Source: CAZBDU01 sp964490725
Lineage (GTDB): Bacteria; Spirochaetota; Spirochaetia; SZUA-6; DRHE01
Assembly: GCA_964490725.1 (NCBI GenBank)
Contig: CAZBDU010000009.1
Coordinates: 1 to 64,000, forward strand
Direction: 5' to 3'
Length of the DNA: 64,000 nt
Below the pieces are notes generated by a model. That model worked only from the letters and a program-made list of their open reading frames with translations. It made no database searches and was not told the origin of the DNA. Below, one piece after another: positions 1 through 6,872 of the stretch (positions are counted from its first letter, which is position 1; every line of letters begins with the position of its first letter). The translations under genes were made by a program, and so were the position numbers.

Positions 1-80
1 CGCACGCCAGGGGCCGCGCCCGCACGCCAGGGGCCGCGCCCGCACGCCAGGGGCCGCGCCCGCACGCCAGGGGCCACGCG
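1..80. repeat. Tandem repeat, 20-bp unit, four copies
   Basis: The unit CGCACGCCAGGGGCCGCGCC is repeated head to tail. Copies 1-3 (1-60) are identical and copy 4 (61-80) differs at two positions. The array begins at the window edge, so the true copy number is unknown. It lies directly upstream of the promoter of the sulfatase-like gene and encodes nothing recognisable. Confidence 0.95.
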
Positions 81-82
81 CC

Positions 83-111
83 TTGGTCGAATCTGATCTT
101 ATTGGTAATAT
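83..111 (+). promoter_or_regulatory. Possible promoter of the sulfatase-like gene
   Basis: TTGGTC (83-88) and TAATAT (106-111) are separated by 17 bp, in an AT-rich patch just after the tandem repeat. The -35 match is poor, so this is a weak prediction by position and spacing. Confidence 0.3.
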
Positions 112-151
112 ATGACGGTGAACGCGGTGAAAGCGGTCAGCCCTCGGGCGG

Positions 152-1849
152 GTGTGGGCGGGCTCCGTGGGCAGTGAGCTGAAAGGCCGGCGCCCGGTCA
201 TTCCTGCCAGAGGACCGCAACCGAAGCGCCAGAAAAGCGCGGCGCTGTTGGCCTCCGCCCTGATCGCCGTGAACCTGATGTTCGGCCTGGCAGGCTATCC
301 CGGCAGTGGCGGCGTGGCCCCGCTCTTCCTGCCTTCCCCGGAGGCGGTGCTGCTGGTGTCCCTGGTGTGCCTGCACGCCTGGCTGCGCCTTCCCGGCCGC
401 CGGGCGCTGGCGGTGCTGCTGGCGCTGATGGCCGTCTTCCTGCTGCTGTTCCGTCTGGCGGATCGCCTGGTGCCCCTGTATTTCGACCGCCCCTTCAGCC
501 TGCTGACGGACGTGCGCTATGTTTCGGATCTCTACGCCCTGATGCGCGACACCCGTGCCACCTGGCTGTTCGTGGCCGGGCTGGCTGCGCTGGCAGCCGG
601 CGTGACCGGCACCGGAGTCGCCCTGGCGTATCTGTTCGGCTTCCTGCATGGCAGCTTCCGTCATCCCCACTTCCGGTACTCCCTGGCCGGCATCGTGGCG
701 CTGGCGGCGGTTCTCGAGCTGGCCGGTCCGCTGCCCTTCCTCCGGGCGAGCTCCCTGCCGCGGGTGGCCGAGGAGATGGGCCGGCTCCTTCACGCGCGCC
801 GCTACCGCGAGCAGCAGCAGGAGCTGATCCGGCGGCAGCCGGTCCCCAGGCAGAGCCATCCCCTGGCCGGGCTCGCCGGACGGGACGTGCACCTCATCAT
901 AGTCGAGTCTTACGGGTACACCGCCCACTGGAAGCCCGCGCACCGCAGGCTGCTGCTCCCCGCCCTGGAGGGGTTCCGAGACCGGCTGGCCGCCGCCGGA
1001 TTTTCGGTGGTGTCGGGATTCCTGGACTCGCCGGCGTTCGGGGGCAACTCCTGGCTGGCCGATTCGACCCTGGATACGGGCATCCGCATCCACGATCAGG
1101 AAGCTTACGAGGCGCTGCTGCGCTCCTCGGCCAGGACGATCGCGGATTATTTCCGCGAGGCCGGCTACCGGACCGTTCTCGCGATGCCGGCAATGACCGG
1201 CGAGTGGCCGGAGGGGGATTTCTTCGGCTTCGAGCAGAAGTACTACTTCAGGGATTTCGGCTACAGGGGTCGAACGTTCAAGTGGGCGCCGATGACCGAC
1301 CAGTATGCCCTGGACTTCATCCGCCGGCGCGAGCTGGGCGGCTCCGGCCGGCCTCTGTTCGTCCAGTACGTGCTGATCTCCAGCCACTACCCCTTCAACC
1401 TGGTGCCGCGCCACTTTCAGGACTGGTCGGTCCTGGGCGACGGCAGAATCTACGACAGGCAGGACGCGGCCACGGTGGTGCCCATCAAGGCGGGCAATCA
1501 GACCGCGGGCGCCGAGGGCTATGCTGCCGTGATCGGCTACGTGCTCGGGGTGGTGAGCGACTATCTGGCGCGCTTCATCCCCGGCGATGCGCTCATCGTC
1601 GTGCTCGGGGATCACCAACCCTACAGCGGCATCACCGGGAAGGGCAGGCCGCGCTCGGTGCCGGTGCACGTGATCTGCCGCGATCCCACGGTACTGGAGC
1701 CGTTCCTGAGGCGAGGCTATCGGCCCGGGGTCTTCCCTGACCAGCCCCTGCCGCACCCGGGGATGGAGGCCTTCCTCCCAGGGCTGCTGGAAGACTTCGC
1801 CGGGCAGCCCTTTCCCGCGGGCGGGGCGGCGCCGCACGGAGCGCGGTGA
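152..1849 (+). CDS. LtaS/sulfatase-family membrane enzyme
   Basis: 565 residues. Several hydrophobic segments fill the first 200 residues and are followed by an extracytoplasmic alkaline-phosphatase-fold domain, the layout of lipoteichoic-acid-synthase-type phosphoglycerol transferases. Expected metal and nucleophile positions are visible: Glu252 in IIVESYG, Ser300 in GGNSWLA (Thr in Gram-positive LtaS, Ser/Cys in sulfatases), and Asp487-His488 in VLGDHQP. The GTG at 152 is the first possible start after an in-frame stop at 128; GTG 167 is an alternative and no clear ribosome site is seen. It converges on the CDP-alcohol transferase gene, so it may act on the same lipid-linked product. Family is fairly certain; substrate is not. 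Confidence 0.82.
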   Translation: MWAGSVGSELKGRRPVIPARGPQPKRQKSAALLASALIAVNLMFGLAGYPGSGGVAPLFLPSPEAVLLVSLVCLHAWLRLPGRRALAVLLALMAVFLLLFRLADRLVPLYFDRPFSLLTDVRYVSDLYALMRDTRATWLFVAGLAALAAGVTGTGVALAYLFGFLHGSFRHPHFRYSLAGIVALAAVLELAGPLPFLRASSLPRVAEEMGRLLHARRYREQQQELIRRQPVPRQSHPLAGLAGRDVHLIIVESYGYTAHWKPAHRRLLLPALEGFRDRLAAAGFSVVSGFLDSPAFGGNSWLADSTLDTGIRIHDQEAYEALLRSSARTIADYFREAGYRTVLAMPAMTGEWPEGDFFGFEQKYYFRDFGYRGRTFKWAPMTDQYALDFIRRRELGGSGRPLFVQYVLISSHYPFNLVPRHFQDWSVLGDGRIYDRQDAATVVPIKAGNQTAGAEGYAAVIGYVLGVVSDYLARFIPGDALIVVLGDHQPYSGITGKGRPRSVPVHVICRDPTVLEPFLRRGYRPGVFPDQPLPHPGMEAFLPGLLEDFAGQPFPAGGAAPHGAR

Positions 1850-1879
1850 GACCGGAACCTGCGACCAGGCCCAGCTCCA

Positions 1880-3061
1880 TCACCGTGCACTCGCTCCCGC
1901 TGCGGCGCGCAGCATCTTGGTCCCGTTTCCCAGGAGCAGGAGCAGCAGCGCCGCGGTAATCACGAGCGAACCGGTCCAGTCCAGACCGGCCAGGAACAAG
2001 CGAAACCCCTCCAGCACCAGCAGCGTCATCGCGGCGGCGGGCACCCAGACTCCGGCGCCCAGCAGGCCCAGCGCCGCCACCCTGATCGGGAGGTAGGCGG
2101 CCGCCAGGAGGGCCGGCAGGGCCGCCGGCGCCCATGCCAGGGGCGTGGAAGCCCTTCCGGCGCCTCCGGCGGCACGGATCACCAGCACCGCGGCGGCCGT
2201 CACGGCCAGACCCCGCAGCAGCAGAGGAAACCACCCGGCGGCCAGGCGTCCCAGCACGCGCATGACCCGCCTGAAGGAGGGGTCCTCCGGATCGAGGTTG
2301 CCCGTCACCTGCATCCAGTCCAGGAGGAAGCAGGCCAGCAGGGGTAACCCTACCAGCGACTCCACCAGGGTGGCGGCCGGAAAGCGGGCGAAGGGAAGGA
2401 GAAACGCAGCCAGGACCCCCATCTGGAAGCCCGCCAGCCGCCGCCGCCAGTAGCTGGGACAAAGGGGGTACACCGCGCGCCCCCGCCGTCTGCGCCACGT
2501 CAGGCCCAGCACGAAGGCGTAGCGCGCGGCCCCCACTGCCAGGAAAGCGACCGGCAGCCGCTCGAAGCGGACCACCAGGCTCAGCGCCGCCAGGATGCCC
2601 AGCGCGTCCACTTCGGTGTCCAGCTTCTCGCCGAAGGCGCTGGTCGTGCCGGTGCGCCTTGCCCAGTAGCCGTCGGCGAAGTCGACAAGGATGGCCAGGA
2701 GGTAGAGAATGAAGGGAGCGTAGGCTCGCCAGCCCTGCGGCGGCGCCGGCAGCGCCGCGAACCCGGCCAGGAGGGCCAGCAGGATCCCCCGGCCGGCGGT
2801 GAGAGCGTTGGCCAGACCCCAGGTCCGCCCCCGGGGGCCGGGAGCCAGGCTGCGCGCTCGCCACGCAATTGCCGCCACCCAGCCCGCGATCGACGCCGCG
2901 GCGACCGTCCACTCCACTCTGGCCTCCGCCAGCACGGCCGCGCCGGCCCACACGCTCCCTGCGGCCGCCGCGCACAAGACCACCACACCCGCTGCGAACT
3001 CCCGCCCGCCGCCCGGTGCCTTGCCGCCGGTGGTGGATGCGGGCAGGCCCTGCACGGTCAT
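1880..3061 (-). CDS. CDP-alcohol phosphatidyltransferase family membrane protein
   Basis: 393 residues, many of them in membrane segments. The family signature D-x2-D-G-x2-A-R-x8-G-x3-D-x3-D is complete: Asp127, Asp130-Gly131, Ala134-Arg135, Gly144, Asp148, Asp152. Such enzymes transfer a phospho-alcohol from a CDP-activated donor to an alcohol acceptor at the membrane. The ATG at 3061 overlaps the methyltransferase stop as ATGA, which decides the start; a longer reading to 3340 would run inside the methyltransferase gene. About 180 residues beyond the usual catalytic unit are hydrophobic. It is the last gene of the ribA operon. Donor and acceptor are unknown. Confidence 0.85.
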   Translation of the reverse strand: MTVQGLPASTTGGKAPGGGREFAAGVVVLCAAAAGSVWAGAAVLAEARVEWTVAAASIAGWVAAIAWRARSLAPGPRGRTWGLANALTAGRGILLALLAGFAALPAPPQGWRAYAPFILYLLAILVDFADGYWARRTGTTSAFGEKLDTEVDALGILAALSLVVRFERLPVAFLAVGAARYAFVLGLTWRRRRGRAVYPLCPSYWRRRLAGFQMGVLAAFLLPFARFPAATLVESLVGLPLLACFLLDWMQVTGNLDPEDPSFRRVMRVLGRLAAGWFPLLLRGLAVTAAAVLVIRAAGGAGRASTPLAWAPAALPALLAAAYLPIRVAALGLLGAGVWVPAAAMTLLVLEGFRLFLAGLDWTGSLVITAALLLLLLGNGTKMLRAAAGASAR

Positions 3062-3924
3062 GGCTTTTGCAGCACGACCAGGAGGTACCTGAGCCAGCCC
3101 TGCCGCAGGCAGACCTGCAGGGCGGCGCCTCCCGCCAGCCAGTCCCGGTAGCTGCCGGGCAGGGGCAGCCGCGCCATCAGCCGCCGCAATCCGATCGCTC
3201 CCGGAGGGTCGGGCCGCAGCCAGCCGGTCAGGTCCTCGTGCCCCAGCGGGACCAGTCCCGCTTCGCCGGCCATCTGGACAGCCTGCCTGCGGGTCGGCAG
3301 TGGCCCCAGGTGCCACCGCTTGCGGAAACGCTCCACCCAAATCCGCCCTTTCCCGGAAAGCGGACCGGCCGTGAAGTCGTCACAGAGAGCCAGGATCGCC
3401 CCGGGCCGGAGAATGCGGGCGGCCTCGCGGAAGAAGGCGCGGACATCAGTGGCGTGGGAGGACGCCTCGATGGCGTAGGCCCCGTCAGCGGGCTCCAGCG
3501 CAGGCAGAGACTGGAAGTCTCCCGCCAGAAAGTGACACCGCGCGGAAAGCGCCTTTGCAGCCGCCAGCCTCTCCGCCATGGCCGCCTGGGTGGGGCTGAG
3601 GGTGACGCCGGTGACGCGCACCGGATATCGGCTCGCAAGCCAGACCGCGCTGGCCCCCACGCCGCAGCCCAGGTCCAGCAGGTGCATCGCGGGCCCCGGG
3701 CCGCCGGCCCCAACCCCCAGGGACTCTGCGATCCGCCGCTCCACGGCGTGCAGCGCTTCCCGCCGGCCTCCCACCCCGGGCGTCCAGACCGCCCGGTGGA
3801 TGGCGGCTTCCCCCCGGCCGGTCCCCAGGGCTACCATGAGGGGCGTGTTGCGTTCGTAGTAGGTGCGAGCTCCCGTTTCCACTTGCGGATTCTCTGTGGG
3901 CGAGCTCTGCTCCTCGGTTTTCAA
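3058..3924 (-). CDS. Class I SAM-dependent methyltransferase
   Basis: 288 residues. Motif I is MHLLDLGCGVGASA. The N-terminal YYERNTPLMVALGTG and the following AIHRAVW stretch resemble the tocopherol/carotenoid-type small-molecule methyltransferase group. The start is TTG at 3924, overlapping the ribA stop as TTGA, and the stop overlaps the next start as ATGA, so the gene is translationally locked between ribA and the CDP-alcohol transferase. The substrate is not readable from sequence; a pterin- or lipid-like intermediate of this cluster is an inference. Confidence 0.82.
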   Translation of the reverse strand: MKTEEQSSPTENPQVETGARTYYERNTPLMVALGTGRGEAAIHRAVWTPGVGGRREALHAVERRIAESLGVGAGGPGPAMHLLDLGCGVGASAVWLASRYPVRVTGVTLSPTQAAMAERLAAAKALSARCHFLAGDFQSLPALEPADGAYAIEASSHATDVRAFFREAARILRPGAILALCDDFTAGPLSGKGRIWVERFRKRWHLGPLPTRRQAVQMAGEAGLVPLGHEDLTGWLRPDPPGAIGLRRLMARLPLPGSYRDWLAGGAALQVCLRQGWLRYLLVVLQKP

Positions 3925-4598
3925 TCCATCAGGTGGCCCATGCGTTCACGCTTGGTCGCCAGGTAGCGTCTGTTGTGGCCATTGGAGGCCACCACCAGAG
4001 GAACCCGGCGGCTCACGGAGATCCCTTCGCGCTCCAGGCCGTCGATCTTTTCGGGGTTGTTCGTCAGCAGGGCCACCGAATCGATTCCCAGCGCGCGCAG
4101 GATCTCGGCGGCGGCCCGGTACTCCCGCGCATCCGCGGGCAACCCCAGCCTGCGGTTGGCATCCACCGTGTCCAGGCCCTGATCCTGCAGGTTGTACGCT
4201 TTCAGCTTGTTCAGAAGCCCGATGCCCCGGCCCTCCTGGCGCAGGTAGACCACCACGCCGCGTTCCTGACCCTGCACGTAGCGCAGGCTGGCCTCCAGCT
4301 GTTCCCGGCAGTCGCAGCGCAGGGAGCCCCACACGTCTCCGGTGTGGCACTCCGAGTGGATGCGCACCGCGCAGTCCCGGCTTCCCTGCACCGCGCCGTG
4401 CACCATGGCGGTATGCTCCTTGCCGTTCTCCAGGTCCTCGAAGCCCCAGATCTCGAAATCACCGAAGCGGGTGGGCAGCTTGGCCCGGGCCACGAACCGC
4501 ACCCGCCTGCCCCTCTGGAGCGGGATGATCCGGGAACGGCCGTTCGTGGCCTCCCGGATTGTTCCCCCGCCCGGCTGCTGCAGTGACTGCCGCTTCAT
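3921..4598 (-). CDS. ribA: GTP cyclohydrolase II
   Basis: 225 residues, a stand-alone GCH II without the RibB domain. It opens GTP to 2,5-diamino-6-ribosylamino-4(3H)-pyrimidinone 5'-phosphate, formate and pyrophosphate. Zinc ligands are Cys84, Cys95 and Cys97 in SECHTGDVWGSLRCDC. The active site RQEGRGIGLLNK and the LLTNNPEK segment are present. Tyr135 (NKLKAYNLQDQG) is the residue that separates canonical GCH II from the formamide-releasing S. coelicolor SCO6655, which has Met there; this copy should therefore make the normal product. A GGAG site precedes the ATG. The gene heads a leftward operon with a methyltransferase and a CDP-alcohol transferase instead of other riboflavin genes. Confidence 0.95.
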   Translation of the reverse strand: MKRQSLQQPGGGTIREATNGRSRIIPLQRGRRVRFVARAKLPTRFGDFEIWGFEDLENGKEHTAMVHGAVQGSRDCAVRIHSECHTGDVWGSLRCDCREQLEASLRYVQGQERGVVVYLRQEGRGIGLLNKLKAYNLQDQGLDTVDANRRLGLPADAREYRAAAEILRALGIDSVALLTNNPEKIDGLEREGISVSRRVPLVVASNGHNRRYLATKRERMGHLMD

Positions 4599-4635
4599 GT
4601 GCTGCTCCTTCCATCGCCCGTCGGCCGTCGGCCGT

Positions 4636-4675
4636 CGCCCTGTATATAATAATTAGCATACAGGGCGCCGGACAA
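4636..4675 (-). promoter_or_regulatory. ribA promoter with 10-bp palindrome
   Basis: On the minus strand TTGTCC (4675-4670) and TATTAT (4651-4646) are separated by 18 bp. A perfect inverted repeat, CGCCCTGTAT (4636-4645) and ATACAGGGCG (4658-4667), spans the -10 box and most of the spacer, as an operator would. Nearby, 4617-4636 holds a short GTCGGCC tandem repeat. No FMN-riboswitch-like sequence is seen. Confidence 0.5.
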
Positions 4676-4784
4676 GGAGAACCGTCTTCCTCCCGCCCGG
4701 GTCCGAGCGCCTCCGGTGAGGCCGGCCGCCCGGTCCCCTCGCGCGCCTCCCGCCGCCGCCCTCTGCAGCCCTCTGCCGGCGACC

Positions 4785-4813
4785 TTGAAGGTCTCCCGGC
4801 GGCGGCGCTATAG
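4785..4813 (+). promoter_or_regulatory. Promoter of the rightward cluster
   Basis: TTGAAG (4785-4790), a 17-bp spacer and TATAGT (4808-4813). Predicted transcription would begin near 4820, only a few bases before the GTG at 4823, so the first gene may have an almost leaderless mRNA. Confidence 0.5.
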
Positions 4814-4822
4814 TGGAAGCCC

Positions 4823-5479
4823 GTGAGCCGCCGCCCGCTGGTGACAGTGAGCTACGCCCAGAGCCTGGACGGCCGCATCGCGACCCGCACCGGCGACTCC
4901 CGCTGGATCTCCGGGGCCGGCGCGCTGCGACTGGCCCACCGGCTGCGGCGGGACAATGACGCCATCCTGGTGGGGATCGGCACGGTCCTCCGCGACGACC
5001 CCGAGCTCACCTGCCGCCTGGTCAGAGGCGCCTCACCCAGGCGCGTGGTGCTGGACTCCACCCTGCGCCTGCCGGCGGAGGCGGCCGTGGTGCGCACGGC
5101 CCGGGAGGTGCCCACCCTGGTGTTTACCGGCACGCAATCCCCCCCGTCCCGCCCCGAGCTGGAGGCCGCAGGGGTGCGGATCGTGCCCGCCGCTTCCGGG
5201 GGCGGGGGGCACGTGCGCCTGCCGGAGGTGCTGGACCGCCTGGCGGCCGAGGGAGTGCGGGCCCTGTTCGTCGAGGGGGGCTCGCAGGTGATCACGGCGT
5301 TTCTGAGGGAGGGCCTGGCTGACCGGCTGCTGGTGGTGGTGGCCCCGCTCCTGATCGGCCAGGGCGTGGCGGCCGTCGGGGACCTGGGCGTGGAGAGCCT
5401 GGCGGAGGCCCTCAGGCCGAGGCGGCAGCGGATGCGCCGGCTGGGCCGGGACCTGCTGTGGGAGCTGGAGCTGCGGTGA
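4823..5479 (+). CDS. RibD C-terminal-type pyrimidine reductase, no deaminase domain
   Basis: 218 residues, matching only the reductase half of bifunctional RibD (dihydrofolate-reductase-like fold). Visible hallmarks are SYAQSLDGRIA near the N-terminus, the NADPH-site segment DAILVGIGTVLRDDPELT, and LFVEGGSQVITAFL. The family reduces the ribosyl chain of the GCH II product to ribityl. Lack of the CMP/dCMP-deaminase-type half means it cannot run the usual bacterial deaminate-then-reduce sequence alone; a reduction-first order, as in archaeal and fungal enzymes, is possible. GTG start with little leader; its stop overlaps the next start. It faces ribA across a shared intergenic region. Confidence 0.87.
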   Translation: MSRRPLVTVSYAQSLDGRIATRTGDSRWISGAGALRLAHRLRRDNDAILVGIGTVLRDDPELTCRLVRGASPRRVVLDSTLRLPAEAAVVRTAREVPTLVFTGTQSPPSRPELEAAGVRIVPAASGGGGHVRLPEVLDRLAAEGVRALFVEGGSQVITAFLREGLADRLLVVVAPLLIGQGVAAVGDLGVESLAEALRPRRQRMRRLGRDLLWELELR

Positions 5480-6438
5480 ACGCGCGGGCGGTGTACTTCG
5501 AAGCCCCGGGGCTCGTGGCGCTGCGCGAGGAGCGCCTGGAGCCGGGACCGGGCCAGGTGGTGGTGGAGTCCCGGCTCATCGGCATCAGCCACGGCACGGA
5601 GATGCTTCTGTTTCGCGGCGAGGCGCCCCCGGCCGCCGCGGAGACGCTGCCGGCGCTGGGAGAGAGCCTGGCCTATCCCGTGAAGTACGGGTACCTCAAC
5701 GTGGGCCTTGCGGCGGACGGCAGGAGGGTGTTCGCCTTTTACCCCCACCAGGATCGCTTCGCCACAGACCCGGCGGGGCTGGTCGAGCTGCCCGCCGGCC
5801 TTGCGGAGGAGGACGCGATCTTCCTGGCCAGCATGGAGACGGCCCTCGGGGTGGCGCACGACGCCGGTCCGCGCTACGGGGAGGAGGCGATGGTGGTGGG
5901 GCTGGGAGTGGTGGGTCTGCTGGTCGCGGAGGTGCTCCGCCGCTCCGGGGTGGAGGTGATCGCCTGCGAGCGCTACCCGCTGCGCAGGCGCATGGCCCAG
6001 GCGGCAGGCTGCCGCGTGGCGGGCCCCGAGGAGGCGCCGGCCCTGGTGCGGGAGGTCACCTCCGGCCGGGGCGTGGACGTGGCGGTCAACGCCAGCGCCT
6101 CCGAGGCCGGGCTGCAGCTGGCCCTGGATTGCCTGGCGTTCGGCGGGACGGCGGTGGAGGCCTCGTGGCACGGGATGCGGCCGGTGCGGCTCTCCCTGGG
6201 GGAGAGCTTTCACCGCCGCCGGCTGCGCCTGGTGTCCAGCCAGGTCTCGCGGATCGATCCCGCGTTGGCCGGGCGCTGGAGCAAGGAGAGACGCTTCCAG
6301 ACGGTGCTGCGCCTGCTTGCGGAGGTGCGGCCTTCCCGCTACATCACCCATCGGGTGCCTCTTGACGAGGCCCCCCGCGCCTACCGGCAGCTCCAGGATC
6401 GGCCGCAGGAGACCGTTCAGGTGGTGCTGGTACCGTAG
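5476..6438 (+). CDS. MDR-family dehydrogenase (zinc-type alcohol dehydrogenase-like)
   Basis: 320 residues. The Rossmann glycine motif is MVVGLGVVGLLVAEVL at about residues 138-153. The GHE catalytic-zinc motif and the four-Cys structural zinc loop of classical alcohol dehydrogenases are not present, so it is a zinc-poor member that may oxidise or reduce by another mechanism. The GTG at 5476 overlaps the reductase stop as GTGA, which supports this start and translational coupling. Its neighbours suggest it acts on the sugar-like chain of a pyrimidine or pterin intermediate; that is inference. Confidence 0.78.
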   Translation: MNARAVYFEAPGLVALREERLEPGPGQVVVESRLIGISHGTEMLLFRGEAPPAAAETLPALGESLAYPVKYGYLNVGLAADGRRVFAFYPHQDRFATDPAGLVELPAGLAEEDAIFLASMETALGVAHDAGPRYGEEAMVVGLGVVGLLVAEVLRRSGVEVIACERYPLRRRMAQAAGCRVAGPEEAPALVREVTSGRGVDVAVNASASEAGLQLALDCLAFGGTAVEASWHGMRPVRLSLGESFHRRRLRLVSSQVSRIDPALAGRWSKERRFQTVLRLLAEVRPSRYITHRVPLDEAPRAYRQLQDRPQETVQVVLVP

Positions 6439-6448
6439 GAGAGAAACG

Positions 6449-6835
6449 ATGTTCGCCGTGGGGATCAGAAGAGAGCTCCGGGCCAGACACAGCCTGGGGG
6501 AGGAGTTCGGTCCCGAGGAGGCCGTGCCGCACGGGCACGCCTACGTGGTGGAATGGCGCTGCAGCGCCGCCGCCCTGGACGGGCACGGGTTCGCCATGGA
6601 CATCGCGCTCATGGAGCGCGTGCTGGAAGAGGTGCTGGGCTCGATCGCCGGCTCCTATCTGAACGAGCTGCCCTTCTTCCGGCAGCGGCCGGTGAGCGTG
6701 GAGAACCTGGCCCTGCACCTGCACGGCAGGCTCATGGACGAGCTGGCCTCCGCGGGGATGGATCGAGCCGGTCTTGCCGGCTCAGAGGTGGTGGTCTGGG
6801 AATCCCAGACCGCCTGGGCGTCGTACCGGGAGTGA
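6449..6835 (+). CDS. T-fold 6-pyruvoyltetrahydropterin synthase-like protein lacking the catalytic Cys
   Basis: 128 residues, usual size for QueD/PTPS. The three zinc histidines are present: His14 (RARHSL), His28 and His30 (PHGHAY). In QueD a Cys four residues before HGH is catalytic; here that position is Glu24. The LNELPFF and SVENLA stretches match the family's LN-D/E and P-T-x-EN-A segments. A strong AGGAGAG site (6437-6443) precedes the ATG. The S. coelicolor homologue SCO6650 is also reported as a PTPS-fold protein without the catalytic residues. Probably a pterin- or pyrimidine-handling enzyme with altered chemistry. Function unknown. Confidence 0.82.
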   Translation: MFAVGIRRELRARHSLGEEFGPEEAVPHGHAYVVEWRCSAAALDGHGFAMDIALMERVLEEVLGSIAGSYLNELPFFRQRPVSVENLALHLHGRLMDELASAGMDRAGLAGSEVVVWESQTAWASYRE

Positions 6836-6872
6836 GGGGAAAGGGCCGGGAGGGGGGGACGCGGGAGCGGGA

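Noticed and set aside
1..80. Tandem repeat as a CRISPR array
   Set aside because: The copies are directly adjacent without spacers and no cas gene is present.
137..1837. Long open frame on the minus strand opposite the sulfatase-like gene
   Set aside because: It has the Arg/Gln/His/Pro-rich composition of an antisense shadow in GC-rich DNA and no recognisable domain. The opposite strand has clear catalytic motifs.
3062..3340. N-terminal extension of the CDP-alcohol transferase
   Set aside because: It would lie entirely inside the methyltransferase gene in another frame, and the ATG at 3061 overlaps that gene's stop, as other junctions in the operon do.
4599..4822. FMN riboswitch upstream of ribA or the reductase gene
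   Set aside because: The leaders are too short and none of the conserved RFN-element segments is visible.
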